A stretch of DNA of 64,000 nt from JAJDTQ01 sp965204235. GTDB taxonomy: Bacteria > Desulfobacterota > Binatia > UBA9968 > JAJDTQ01. Numbering within the stretch: position 1 is the stretch's first letter; the number at the start of each line of letters is the position of its first letter. The translations under genes and the position numbers were made by a program. Under the pieces are notes generated by a model that saw only the letters and a list, made by a program, of their open reading frames with translations, was not told where the DNA came from and did no database searches. Below, in pieces: positions 45,976 through 55,631 of this stretch. Location: the NCBI GenBank assembly GCA_965204235.1, contig OZ241979.1, positions 496,001-560,000 of the forward strand, given 5' to 3'.

Positions 45976-47370
45976 ATGCCCCGGACCATGAACGCGACCG
46001 GTTGCAGAATCGGACTTGCGTCACTTGCGCTGACGAGCGCCGGTCTGGCGAGCCTCCTCGTCCTTTCCCTTGCCCTTCCGTGCGACGCCCGGGAACCAGG
46101 CTACGAGTTCGTCGATCGACTGGTATCCAAACGGGATTACGTCCTGTCCCCCTCCGGCAACCACGTTCTGGTTTACGGGCGGCTGCCCGACGGCCAAAGC
46201 CCCTGGCCCGCTCGCTACCACGTCGTGGTCCACGAGATCGACGAGGCCGGGCTCGGGAACTACCGCGACCTGTCGCCGCTCCGGCTCCGACGGATCAACT
46301 GGTCCCGCCGCACCGACAGGGACGAACTGTTCGGTGTGCGGAAGGGTCGTCTGTACAGGATCCAACTGGACGGAAGTCGGCGCCGCATGGCCGACAACAG
46401 GCCGGAAGACATGACTCCCGCCAACATGAAAGGCATCAAGATCCTGTTACGGGACCCGGGAGGAAACGGGAAGCTGGTAATCTCCGGCGTCGAAAGGGGC
46501 CGTGGGACTCGTGGACTCTACAGATGTGAACTGGACCTGCTGCCCGAGAACCACTGCGAATGGATGGGCGACGAGAGCGATGAAATCAAGGGTCACCTTT
46601 TCGACTACGCAGGACGGATCGTTGCGCGCCTCCGCTGGGATCCCGCGGATTCGGATCCATCCCACCTTGAAATACCCGACGAAAGCACGGCGTCAGGCTG
46701 GCGGAGCACCGTTTCCTACGATCCGTCAGAGACCAGTTTCAAATCCGTCACGCTCGCCGACGAAAACGGGGACCTGCTCGCGTTGTCGAACCATAACCGC
46801 GACGTCGTCGCCCTGGTCCGGTTCAACACACGTAGCGGCCGGGAAACCGTCGTCGTTTCACGGCATGAGCACGACATCGGGGAAGTCTTCGAAAACACAT
46901 GGACAGAAGAGCCGTTGGCTACTTCCAGTTTTCCCGACCTTCAGAGAATCGAATGTCGCCATATGGGAGCGCGGGACGCCGCGGAACTCCTGGCCAAGGG
47001 CGCGAAGATCAACCCGTGCAGCCTGGCGGCCGGCCTCCGGTCGTCCACCATGATCATGGCGGGAACGCAGGACCGTGTGACCCATCCCGACCAGTCCCTG
47101 GCGCTCCACGACGAATTGCGCGCCCGGGGGATCCCGTCCCGCATCAGCCTGCGAAGACACGGCCATGAGGTGCTCCTCCGTCATCTCGTCATCAACATCT
47201 TTGCCAACGCCGCGGATTTCTTCCACGAGGAACTGGTCCGGAACTCCACCGGGAATCCGAAGGAAACGGCGTCGCTGGAGCGGCCTCCGGAGGACCGTGT
47301 GGAGGAGTGCCTCGCTCCAAGGCGGAGCATACGGGCTTTTCTGAGGCAGAAGATGGGATTCAAGAAGTGA
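45976..47370 (+). CDS. S9 prolyl-oligopeptidase-like protein lacking the nucleophile region
   Basis: 464 aa. A signal peptide (MNATGCRIGLASLALTSAGL... LPCDA) is followed by a propeller-like N-terminal half (SPSGNHVLVYG, NWSRRTDRDELFGV, WRSTVSYDPSE). The last about 100 residues match the end of an S9 catalytic domain: MIMAGTQDRVTHPDQS with the catalytic Asp, and LRRHGHEV with the catalytic His. The GxSxGG nucleophile and its flanking 150 or so residues are absent; the frame passes directly from HMGARDAAELLAKG to SLAAGLRSSTMIMAG. Probably an internal-deletion derivative without peptidase activity. Third-position GC looks lower than in the neighbours. Confidence 0.65.
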   Translation: MPRTMNATGCRIGLASLALTSAGLASLLVLSLALPCDAREPGYEFVDRLVSKRDYVLSPSGNHVLVYGRLPDGQSPWPARYHVVVHEIDEAGLGNYRDLSPLRLRRINWSRRTDRDELFGVRKGRLYRIQLDGSRRRMADNRPEDMTPANMKGIKILLRDPGGNGKLVISGVERGRGTRGLYRCELDLLPENHCEWMGDESDEIKGHLFDYAGRIVARLRWDPADSDPSHLEIPDESTASGWRSTVSYDPSETSFKSVTLADENGDLLALSNHNRDVVALVRFNTRSGRETVVVSRHEHDIGEVFENTWTEEPLATSSFPDLQRIECRHMGARDAAELLAKGAKINPCSLAAGLRSSTMIMAGTQDRVTHPDQSLALHDELRARGIPSRISLRRHGHEVLLRHLVINIFANAADFFHEELVRNSTGNPKETASLERPPEDRVEECLAPRRSIRAFLRQKMGFKK

Positions 47371-47392
47371 ACCGCCCGTTTTCTGGAAGAAG

Positions 47393-49561
47393 ATGGAGAC
47401 AGACCATCCTGCCCCCCTCCCCCGGTTCCGGCCTGAACGCCTCACCCTGCTGTTGCTGCTGCTCGCCCTGTCCACGTTGTTCCTGTGCAGCTTCGACAAG
47501 GGATACTTCTACCGCCCCGGCTCCCATGACTGGAATTCCTCGAAGAACCTGACCATCGCCGAGAACCTGTCGCCCGATCACCATTTCCGGTTGTTCGTGG
47601 GGCGTCGCCAGGGATCGGGCGACGCCCCCAAATACGAGATGTACAGTCGCTTTCCCGTCGGCGGATACGCGCTGATCAAGCTCGCCATCCTTCCCTTCGG
47701 AAACGACCTGTCCGCCAGGATCCTGGCCGCCCGCATGCTCATGCTGCTGTTGTTCAGCGCCGCCGCGCTCCTGGCCTTCCATTCCCTCGCACGGATCACC
47801 TCCCACCGATGGATCGCCCTGGCCGCCACCCTCCCGGCCTTCTCCTCCTACTACATGCTGTTCCACGGCGACGCGGTTTCCGTGGAGTTCAGCGTGGACC
47901 TGTTCGCGGTGATGCTGGTCTTCCACGGCATGGTGGTGTTCGTGCAGGAGGGGCGGTTCCGCCAGTTGCTGGCCAGGACCTGCGTCGCGCTGCTGCTGGG
48001 GTGGCGCGTATATGCCTTCCTGCTGCCGTTCCTCATCCTGGGTACGGCGAGCGAGGCGATCCGGGGGTGGAAGGACGGGACCGCGCCGTGGCCGCGTGTG
48101 CGCTCGGCTGCGGGGGCGGTGTTGCGCAGCCGCTACGCGGCGCTGGGCGTGTTCTCGGTGCTGTTCGGCGCGGTCGTCCTGGGTTTCAACTTCGCCAACG
48201 AGTACGCCGCGTTCGGAGGCCAGACCGCGGTGACAGAACTGCCGTCAGTCCGGTCCATGCTCGGCCGGACCGGACTGGGCCAGTACCTGGACGCCTCCTT
48301 CGATCCTGGGTGGTGGCTGCGCTTCCTGCGACGGCAGTTCTTCCGTGTCTGCGTGGCGTCCGTTCCCTTCATGCTCACCGACTGGGGAGTCGATCTGCTG
48401 GAGTGGTTTTCCTCCGCTCCCTTTTCGGCGTCCGTCGTCTTTTCGGGGCTGCGGTTGTGGGTTGCCCTCCCGGCGCTGCTGATGGTCATGGTCGCAACCA
48501 CGACCGTCGTGCGCCTTGCGGGGCCGCTGTTGGCCCGGCGGAGCCGCATGCTTGTGGCCACCCTTGCCCTGTCGGGGTTCTTCTGGGCCCTGCCCATGAG
48601 CAACAATGCACACTACGCCCACGAGGCCCTGTTCTACGTGGGCGTGCCGCTGGCGTTCTACTCGCTGCTCCTGCTGTACCTCCGCAAGCGCTGGGGGAGT
48701 GGTCCGGTGGTCGGCCTTGCCGTTGCGGCGCTGCTCGCCTTCGTCGTCTCCGCCTTCCAGATGGACCGACGAGGGCGCCTGGACGCCAAGACGGCCGAGC
48801 TCCAACAGGCTGCCTTGGCCGAATTCGGGACCATCCGCGAAACCACGCGGGGAAAGGTGGTCCTGATCCTTGCGTCCGTCGAGCCGGAATGGTCCTGGCA
48901 GGCCCTGCATCCGCACTACCTGTTTCGATACGTATCGAGATACTATCTCGCCGGAAGCATCCTGGCGAAACCCCTCCACACGGAAGAGCTCTGGAGACAC
49001 TATCCCGTAGAAAGCGCCTCGACACACTTCCCGGACATGGAAGCCGCGGCCCGCGCTGCGGACTTCATCCTCACCCGCGACCGGGTGGAGAGCGACGCCC
49101 TGCTCACACCCGGGAACGAACAGGTGTTCCTGTATGATTCCGCAGGTACGGACGACCTGGTGGAGTTCTACCGGACCACGTACCAACGGGTGGTGTCCGG
49201 AGAGCCTGCGGCGCGCTCCCACTTCGACGTCTATCTCGGTGACCGCGCGCTGTTCCACGTCAGGGAGCCCTGCGTCCGGGAGGATGTGGGAAACCAGCTC
49301 TTCGTGGAGGTGGTCCCGGAGGACCCGAAGGCTCTGCCCGGACGAGACAGGCGATACGGCTTCACGAAGGTCATCCCCTTTTTCCAATCTAGCGGCGTGC
49401 TGTTCGAGGGGAAGTGCATGGCCATGCTTCCCCTCCCCGATTATCCCGTCTCCGGCATCCGGACGGGACAGCAGCGACCCATCCCCCGACCCGGCCGCCG
49501 GGGACGCCTCCGCCGGGAAGGACACCGCGGCTGGGAAGTAGAAATACGCGTGGGCCGGTAG
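47393..49561 (+). CDS. multi-pass membrane glycosyltransferase-like protein
   Basis: 722 aa with about ten hydrophobic helices up to residue 460, then a soluble C-terminal domain. The N-terminal loop SFDKGYFYRPGSHDWNSSKNLTIAEN sits where GT39/ArnT-like enzymes (dolichyl-/polyprenyl-phosphate sugar donors) have the catalytic Asp. The C-terminus has LFEGKCMAMLPLPDYPVSGIRTGQ, seen in related large membrane proteins. Family assignment is tentative and substrate unknown. Follows the S9-like gene by 22 bp. Confidence 0.6.
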   Translation: METDHPAPLPRFRPERLTLLLLLLALSTLFLCSFDKGYFYRPGSHDWNSSKNLTIAENLSPDHHFRLFVGRRQGSGDAPKYEMYSRFPVGGYALIKLAILPFGNDLSARILAARMLMLLLFSAAALLAFHSLARITSHRWIALAATLPAFSSYYMLFHGDAVSVEFSVDLFAVMLVFHGMVVFVQEGRFRQLLARTCVALLLGWRVYAFLLPFLILGTASEAIRGWKDGTAPWPRVRSAAGAVLRSRYAALGVFSVLFGAVVLGFNFANEYAAFGGQTAVTELPSVRSMLGRTGLGQYLDASFDPGWWLRFLRRQFFRVCVASVPFMLTDWGVDLLEWFSSAPFSASVVFSGLRLWVALPALLMVMVATTTVVRLAGPLLARRSRMLVATLALSGFFWALPMSNNAHYAHEALFYVGVPLAFYSLLLLYLRKRWGSGPVVGLAVAALLAFVVSAFQMDRRGRLDAKTAELQQAALAEFGTIRETTRGKVVLILASVEPEWSWQALHPHYLFRYVSRYYLAGSILAKPLHTEELWRHYPVESASTHFPDMEAAARAADFILTRDRVESDALLTPGNEQVFLYDSAGTDDLVEFYRTTYQRVVSGEPAARSHFDVYLGDRALFHVREPCVREDVGNQLFVEVVPEDPKALPGRDRRYGFTKVIPFFQSSGVLFEGKCMAMLPLPDYPVSGIRTGQQRPIPRPGRRGRLRREGHRGWEVEIRVGR

Positions 49562-49623
49562 TCCCCCCGGTCAACCCACCCGTCCTGCACGGATCGACCT
49601 CGCCAAACCCCGCCTGCCACGGA

Positions 49624-49686
49624 GCGCGTCCTTCGACTTCGCTTCGCTACGCTCAGGACGAACGGGGGCAATGATTCAGAGTCTCC
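49624..49686. repeat. truncated interspersed repeat copy
   Basis: Minus-strand reading: GGAGACTCTGAATCATTGCC, core CGTTCGTCCTGAGCGTAGCG, ending GTCGAAGGACGCGC. One conserved end only. Forms part of the 319-bp gap 49562-49880, which otherwise holds the two short palindromic repeats listed next and no gene. Confidence 0.8.
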
Positions 49687-49690
49687 GAAA

Positions 49691-49763
49691 GTGGATTCCC
49701 GCTTTCGCGGGAATGACGGGGTGGGTCCATCCTTCCCTCCTTTACCCACACGAAAGCCGGAAG
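49691..49763. repeat. two short palindromic repeats (REP-like)
   Basis: GTGGATTCCCGCTTTCGCGGGAATGACGG contains an 18-bp palindrome TTCCCGCTTTCGCGGGAA (49696-49713), a very common intergenic bacterial repeat. Nearby CCCACACGAAAGCCGGAAG (49745-49763) repeats the block at 43326-43344 inside the TA-flanked element. Confidence 0.7.
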
Positions 49764-49880
49764 ACCCTTTTGCGGATGGGGCCGAATCACTCCCGGAACT
49801 TTCCCTTCCCATGCGACTGCCGGAAGCGCCCTTCGACGCCGCCGTTTGGCGTTCTCGCAAAGAACCGCTAAACTGGCGGA

Positions 49881-50072
49881 ATGGCTCAACCACGAACCAC
49901 GTTCGCCAAGCGGCAGCGCGAACGCGCGAAACAGGAGAAGAAAGAGGAGAAGGCCAGGCGGCGCGCCGAGCGCAGGGAAGCTCGACAAGGCCGGCCGGAG
50001 CGCGGCGACGAAGACCCGGACATCGCCGACATCGTTCCCGGTCCGCAACCCCGTCCCGACGACGACTTCTGA
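49881..50072 (+). CDS. small basic/acidic conserved protein (63 aa)
   Basis: Begins MAQPRTTFAKRQRERAKQEK, a Lys/Arg-rich helix to residue 40, and ends in an acidic segment DEDPDIADIVPGPQPRPDDDF. This FAKRQRE...DIAGIVPGPQ-like pattern is familiar from short hypothetical proteins in several proteobacterial lineages, function unknown. A nucleic-acid-binding role is plausible from charge. A DEAD-box RNA helicase gene follows 258 bp downstream on the same strand. Confidence 0.7.
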   Translation: MAQPRTTFAKRQRERAKQEKKEEKARRRAERREARQGRPERGDEDPDIADIVPGPQPRPDDDF

Positions 50073-50330
50073 GTCCTGCGCCCCACATGCGGCGGCCGAC
50101 GCGCGGTTCTGTCAACCGTCTCCTTCGCCCGTGGAGGCGCCGGGAACGGGTGCGGTTGCAAGCCGCCCGCCACGGACGACCCCATCGAAACACCCTACCC
50201 CCTTCATGGCCGCGAGCCGCGCTGACGAAACACGTTGACGGAAGGTGACGGCAACGGAGGCCGCAGCGCGCCGGGCAAGGCAGTCGAACCCTCTCATCAC
50301 CGAAGACATCCAGCAAGGGAACATCCATTC

Positions 50331-51617
50331 ATGCCGACTCCAGACACTTTCGAATCTTTCGGTCTGTCCGATCCGCTGCTCCAGGACTTGGCCGGGATCG
50401 GTTTCGTCACCCCCACCCCCATCCAGTCGAAGGCCATCCCCCCGGCCCTGCAGGGCCGGGACGTCCTCGGCTGCGCCCAGACCGGGACCGGCAAGACCGC
50501 GGCCTTCGTGGTCCCCATGGTGGAGCGGCTCGCAGGCTCCCCCGAAGGGCCGCCCCGGGGCCTGATCCTGGCCCCCACCCGGGAGTTGGTGTTCCAGATC
50601 CAGGAGACCATCGACCAGCTCGGCCGCTCGTCGCGCGTGTACGCCACCGCGGTGGTGGGAGGCGCCGACATGCAGGCGCAGGTCCGGGGCCTCGGGCAGC
50701 GGCCGGAGATCGTCGTGGCCACCCCCGGCCGCCTGCTGGACCTCATGTGGCACGGCGCCGCGGACCTCAGGGACGTGGAGGTGGTGGTCCTGGACGAAGC
50801 CGACCGCATGCTCGACATGGGGTTCGCGGACCAACTGAACCAGGTCATCGACGCCCTGCCGCCCGAGCGGCAGAGCTTCCTCTATTCGGCGACGCTGGCC
50901 ACGGACCTGCGCGAGCTCGCGCGCATGTCCCTGCGCAACCCGTTCCACGCGGTGGTGGCCAAGCCGGCGACTCCCGCGGACGGCGTCACCCACACCCTCC
51001 ACGACACCACGCCCGGGGCCAAGACGCCGCTGCTGTTGTCGCTGCTGAAGGACGACCGGGAGTCGGTGCTGGTCTTCACCCGCACCAAGAGCCGGGCGGA
51101 CCTCATCGGAGAGACCCTGCGGCGCAGCGGCCACCGGGCCGCGGCCATCCACGGGGACCTGTCGCTGGAACGCCGCCGGTCCGCGCTGGAGGGGTTCCGG
51201 CGGGGCCGTTACCGGATCCTGGTGGCCACGGACATCGCCGCCAGGGGCCTGGACATCGACCACATCGGCCACGTGATCAACTACGACCTCCCCTACACGC
51301 CCGAAGACTACGTACACCGCATCGGCCGCACCGCGCGCATGGCCGCGGTGGGCCGGGCCACGAGCTTCGCCACCGCCGCGGACGCCCGGTCTGTGGAGGC
51401 CATCGAGACCATACTGGGGCGCTCCATCCCGCGGCCTTCGAGCCCCCGTCCGGGCAAGAAGCGGCGCACGGGCGCGGACACGCCGGAGTCACGGAGCGCG
51501 CGCCCGGCCAACGAACGCCGGCGGCCCAGGAAGCGGACCGGCCAGCCGGGCCGACGCGCCGAGCGCCACGCCGAACCCGCGTCGAAACAGGCCGCGCCGG
51601 TGGTGGAGCAACCCTGA
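50331..51617 (+). CDS. DEAD-box ATP-dependent RNA helicase (RhlE-like)
   Basis: 428 aa. Q motif FESFGLSDPLLQDLAGIGFVTPTPIQSKAIP, Walker A AQTGTGKTAAF (about 48), PTREL, DEAD in VVLDEADRMLDMGF (about 156), SAT in YSATLATDLRE, and HRIGRTARM (motif VI). The last 70 residues are a Lys/Arg/Pro-rich unstructured tail, as in RhlE. Unwinds RNA in ribosome assembly or decay. ATG at 50331 keeps the Q motif near residue 5; longer frames upstream are non-conserved. Confidence 0.92.
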   Translation: MPTPDTFESFGLSDPLLQDLAGIGFVTPTPIQSKAIPPALQGRDVLGCAQTGTGKTAAFVVPMVERLAGSPEGPPRGLILAPTRELVFQIQETIDQLGRSSRVYATAVVGGADMQAQVRGLGQRPEIVVATPGRLLDLMWHGAADLRDVEVVVLDEADRMLDMGFADQLNQVIDALPPERQSFLYSATLATDLRELARMSLRNPFHAVVAKPATPADGVTHTLHDTTPGAKTPLLLSLLKDDRESVLVFTRTKSRADLIGETLRRSGHRAAAIHGDLSLERRRSALEGFRRGRYRILVATDIAARGLDIDHIGHVINYDLPYTPEDYVHRIGRTARMAAVGRATSFATAADARSVEAIETILGRSIPRPSSPRPGKKRRTGADTPESRSARPANERRRPRKRTGQPGRRAERHAEPASKQAAPVVEQP

Positions 51618-51682
51618 GGCCAAGTCCCCGGGATCGATCCACCGACGCCCGCGAGGGCTCCCGCACCCTTCACGAGGAGACC

Positions 51683-52177
51683 ATGGAACACGCCGCAACG
51701 CCCATCAACGTCACCGTGAACGGAAAGGTCCACGCGGCCCGGGTGGAGCCGCGGCTCCTGCTCATCGACTTCCTGCGCGAGCACCTCGGGCTGACCGGCG
51801 CCCACGTGGGCTGCGACACCAGCCAGTGCGGCGCGTGCACGGTCCACCTGGACGGGGCCGCGGTGAAGTCCTGCACCGTGCTGGCGGTCCAGGCCGACGG
51901 CGCAGCCGTCGCCACCATCGAAGGGTTGGCCTCCGGCCCGGCCCTCCATCCCGTGCAGCGGGCGTTCCAGGAGCAGCACGGGCTCCAGTGCGGCTTCTGC
52001 ACGCCCGGCATGGTGATGACCGCCGTCCACCTGCTGGAGACCAACCCGGACCCCGGCGACCGGGAGATCGCCCACGCCCTGGAAGGGAACCTGTGCCGCT
52101 GTACGGGCTACGTGAACATCGTCAAGGCCATCCGTTGGGCCGCGGCGCAGGAGCGGGAACGTCATGCATCCGGCTAG
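51683..52177 (+). CDS. molybdenum hydroxylase [2Fe-2S] subunit (CoxS/XdhC type)
   Basis: 164 aa. Plant-type ferredoxin cluster ligands in GCDTSQCGACTVHLDG with Cys further on in KSCTVLAVQ, and the second cluster in CGFCTPGMVMTA and NLCRCTGYVNIV. Transfers electrons from the Mo site to FAD. ATG at 51683 with GAGGAGA upstream. Overlaps the FAD-subunit gene by 14 bp. Confidence 0.93.
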   Translation: MEHAATPINVTVNGKVHAARVEPRLLLIDFLREHLGLTGAHVGCDTSQCGACTVHLDGAAVKSCTVLAVQADGAAVATIEGLASGPALHPVQRAFQEQHGLQCGFCTPGMVMTAVHLLETNPDPGDREIAHALEGNLCRCTGYVNIVKAIRWAAAQERERHASG

Positions 52178-53027
52178 CTTCGGATACCACGCGCCCCGGT
52201 CCCTGGAGGAGGCCTTCGACCTCTTGCAGGAACACGGCGAGGACGCCAAGGTCCTGGCCGGGGGGCACAGCCTGCTCCCGGCCATGAAGCTCCGGCTCAC
52301 CCGGCCCGATTACCTCATCGACCTGCGCCGGATACCCGGCCTGCGCGGCATCCGGACGGACCGCGGCGCCCTGGCGGTGGGCGCCCTCACCACCCACGCC
52401 GAAGTGGCGGCGTCGGAAACCGTGCGGCGCGCGGTTCCGGGACTGGCCGACACGGCCGCGGTCATCGGCGACCTGCAGGTGCGGAACCGGGGCACCCTGG
52501 GAGGGAGCGCGGCCCATGCCGACCCGGCCGCGGACCTGCCGGTGACCCTGACCGCCCTGGACGCCGCCTTCGTCCTCGCCTCCCGGGCGGGGGAGCGCGT
52601 GGTGTCCGCGGACGACTTCTTCGTGGATTTCTTCACCACCGCCCTGGCGCCGCACGAGATCCTCACGGAGGTACGCATCCCTGCGCCGCCCGCGGGCGCG
52701 GGAACGAGCTACGCCAAGCTGCCGCACCCGGCTTCCGGGTACGTGGTGGTGAGCGCGGCCGCGGCCCTGCGGGTGGACGGGAACGGGGTCTGCGCCGGGG
52801 CGCGGGTGGTGCTGGGCGGCGTGGCCGGCGCGCCCCGGCGGGCCGCGGCAACCGAAGCCGCCCTCCTGGGACGGGAACTGACGCGGGAGACCGCGGCCGC
52901 GGCTGCGGCCCGGGCCGCGGACGGCCTCGACCCCCACCCCGATTCCTACGCCGACGAGGAGTACAAGCGCCACATGGCGGTGGTGTACGCCGGCCGCGCC
53001 ATCGAAGCCGCGGCCGGACGGGGATAG
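52164..53027 (+). CDS. molybdenum hydroxylase FAD-binding subunit (CoxM type)
   Basis: 287 aa. AGGHSLLPAMKLRL (FAD loop 1) and VRNRGTLGGSAAHADPAADLP (FAD loop 2, diphosphate binding), then VRIPAPPAGAGTSYAKLPHPASGY and a C-terminal CO-dehydrogenase flavoprotein domain. Middle gene of a small-medium-large subunit set; 271 bp of mostly repeat DNA separates it from the large subunit. Confidence 0.93.
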   Translation: MHPASFGYHAPRSLEEAFDLLQEHGEDAKVLAGGHSLLPAMKLRLTRPDYLIDLRRIPGLRGIRTDRGALAVGALTTHAEVAASETVRRAVPGLADTAAVIGDLQVRNRGTLGGSAAHADPAADLPVTLTALDAAFVLASRAGERVVSADDFFVDFFTTALAPHEILTEVRIPAPPAGAGTSYAKLPHPASGYVVVSAAAALRVDGNGVCAGARVVLGGVAGAPRRAAATEAALLGRELTRETAAAAAARAADGLDPHPDSYADEEYKRHMAVVYAGRAIEAAAGRG

Positions 53028-53041
53028 GGTCATGGGAAAGC

Positions 53042-53197
53042 GCATCCTTCGACTTCGCTTCGCTACGCTCAGGATGAACGGGGTTCTTCGCTTCACTACG
53101 CTCGGGACGAACGGGGTTCTTTGCTTCGCTACGCTCGGGACGAACGGGGGAACTTGCCATGCTCGGGACGAACGGGGGGCGTCGTTCAGGGTTTCCT
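53042..53197. repeat. interspersed repeat copy with amplified core between CoxM and CoxL genes
   Basis: Minus-strand reading: GGAAACCCTGAACGACGCCCCCC, then four degenerate core units around TCGTCCCGAGCGTAGCG, ending GTCGAAGGATGCG. Same polarity as the copies at 10451, 32819 and 49624. It interrupts an otherwise tight hydroxylase operon. Confidence 0.82.
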
Positions 53198-53298
53198 CGA
53201 GGGGGAAGCGGCCCGAGGGCGGGCGGCTGGTCCGCGGCGCGGCTCCCCGTCAGGGGGAGTCGTCGTCTCCGCGGTCGAAAACCTTCGAGGGATGATCC

Positions 53299-55616
53299 AT
53301 GAGCACAGAGCAAGACAGCCCCGGCGGCCTCATCGGCGCTTCCGTCACTCGGGTCGAGGACCCGCCGCTGCTTACCGGCAAGGGGTGTTACGTGGACGAC
53401 GTGAAGCTGCCGGGCATCCTCCACGTGGCGTTCCTGCGGAGCACCCACCCCAAGGCCCGGATACTCTCCATCGACACGGGCGAAGCCGCGGCCATGCCCG
53501 GCGTGGCGCAGGTGCTCACCGGCGCCCAGGTGGAAAGTCTCGCCGTCCGGGTTCCCATGGCGGTGAAGGGCATGGCCGTCCCGCACCACCCGGTGCTGGC
53601 CCGGGGCGCGGTCCACGCGGTGGGCACGCCGGTGGCCGCGGTGGTGGCGGAGAGCCGGGCCGAGGCCGAAGACGCCGCGGACGCGGTCCGGGTGGACTAC
53701 GATCCCCAACCCGTGGTCACCGACGCGGAAGCCGCGCTGGAGGACGGCGCGCCCCTGGCCCATGAGGAGCTCGGCACGAACCTGTGCTACACGCTCACCA
53801 GGGAGGGGGGCGACGTGGACAAGGCGTTCGCGGAGGCGGACCACGTCTGCTGCATGCACATCCGGAGCCCGCGGCAGGTGGCCATGTCCATGGAGCCCAG
53901 GGGCGTGCTGGCGGACCCCGACCCCTTCCGCAACGAGCTCACCGTGTGGCTCTCGACCCAGGGCCCGCACCGGGCGCGGGCGGACCTCGCCAACTCGCTG
54001 GGCGTCCCGGAGAACCGTATCCGGGTCATCGCCCCGGACGTGGGCGGGGGTTTCGGCAGCAAGGGCTGCGTCTATCGGGAAGACCTGCTGGTGTGCCGCC
54101 TGGCCATGGAGCTGGGCCGGCCGGTCAAGTGGGTCGCCACCCGCAGCGAGGACTTCCTCACCACCTGCCAGGGACGCGACCAGGCCATGACCTCCGAGTT
54201 GGCCCTGAGCCGGGACGGCAGGATGCTCGGCCTGAAGGTCCGGGTGGTGGCCAACCTCGGGGCCTACCTGCACTCCGCCACCGCGGGTCCGCCCCAGCGC
54301 ATGATGGTCATGGCCCCGGGCTGCTACCGCATCCCCAACGTGCGGGTGGAGATCGCGGGGGTCTTCACCAACACGGTGCCCACGGGGCCGTACCGCGGCG
54401 CCGGACGGCCGGAATCGGTGCTCAACATCGAACGGCTGGCGGACGAGGCCGCCCGGGACCTGGGCATGGACCGTCTGGAGATCCGGCGCAAGAACTTCAT
54501 CCAGCCGCACCAGTTCCCGTACCGCACCGGCGTGGGGGTGGAGTACGACTCCGGGGACTACGACAAGTCCCTTGCCGAGGCCCTGCGGCTGTCGGACTAC
54601 GAGGCTCTCGTTCGGATGCGCGACCAAGCGCAGGCCCGGGGCGAACTCGTGGGAGTCGGGGTCTCCACATTCGTGGAGCCCAGCGGAGGGGCCGGTTTCG
54701 AGAGCGGCGCGGTCCGGGTCGAGCGCACCGGCGAGGTCACGGTGCTGACCGGGTCCAGCTCCCACGGCCAGGGGCACGAGACGGTGTTCGCCCAGGTGGC
54801 GGCGGAAAAGCTGAAGCTGCCCATGGACCGGGTGGTGGTGCGGCACGGCGACACCACCGCCATCCAGCAGGGCACCGGCACCTTCGGAAGCCGCAGCGCG
54901 GTCATGGGCGGGGGCGCCCTGGGGCTCGCCGCGGAACGGCTGGTCCGCAAGGCCCGGGCCATTGCCGCCCACCTGCTGGAGGCGGACCCGGACGACGTGG
55001 TCCAGACCGACGGAGGCTTTGCGGTGGCCGGGGTGCCGGACCGGAACGTGGACTGGCGGCGGGTGGCCGCCGCGGCCTACGGCAAGGGCGTCCGGAAGGG
55101 ATGGACCCGGGCCTCCAGGAGACCGCCTTCTTCGACCCCAACCGCGAGGCATGGGGCTTCGGCGCCCACGTGGCGCTGGTGCGCATCGACGCCGACACCG
55201 GCGCGCCGACCCTGGAGAAGCTCGTGCTGGTGGACGACATCGGCGTGGTGCTGAACCCCATGATCGTCGAGGCCCAGGTCCACGGCGGCGTGGCCCAGGG
55301 ACTGGGCGAGGCGCTGCGCGAGCAGATGGTCTTCGGCGACGACGGGCAGCCCCGCACCGGGACCCTCATGGACTACGCGGTGATGCGCGCCGGCGACATG
55401 CCGCCCCTGGTCCTGGGCGAGACGGTCACGCCCAACCCGTTCAACCCCCTGGGGGTCAAGGGCGTGGGCGAAGCGGGCACCAACGGCGCGCCGCCGGCAG
55501 TGGCCAACGCCGTCATGGACGCGCTGGCGCCCCTGGGCATCGACCACATCGACATGCCCTACACCGCGCCCAAGCTGTGGCGCGCCATCCGGGAAGCGCG
55601 CAAGGCCGGAGGATGA
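53299..55616 (+). pseudogene. molybdenum hydroxylase large subunit, frameshifted near 55105
   Basis: The first frame runs from ATG 53299 through DSPGGLIGASVTRVEDPPLLTGKG, VGGGFGSKG and PYRGAGRPESVLNIERLAD up to about residue 600, then leaves the coding frame at GKGVRKGWTR and stops at 55254. The remaining 170 residues (MDPGLQETAFFDPNREAWGFGAHV ... GVKGVGEAGTNGAPPAVANAVMDAL) continue in another frame to 55616, including the catalytic Glu in KGVGEAG. A one-base loss around 55095-55110 explains it. Either a recent mutation or an assembly error; all other residues look functional. Confidence 0.85.
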
Positions 55617-55631
55617 CCGTTCCCCGCGGGG

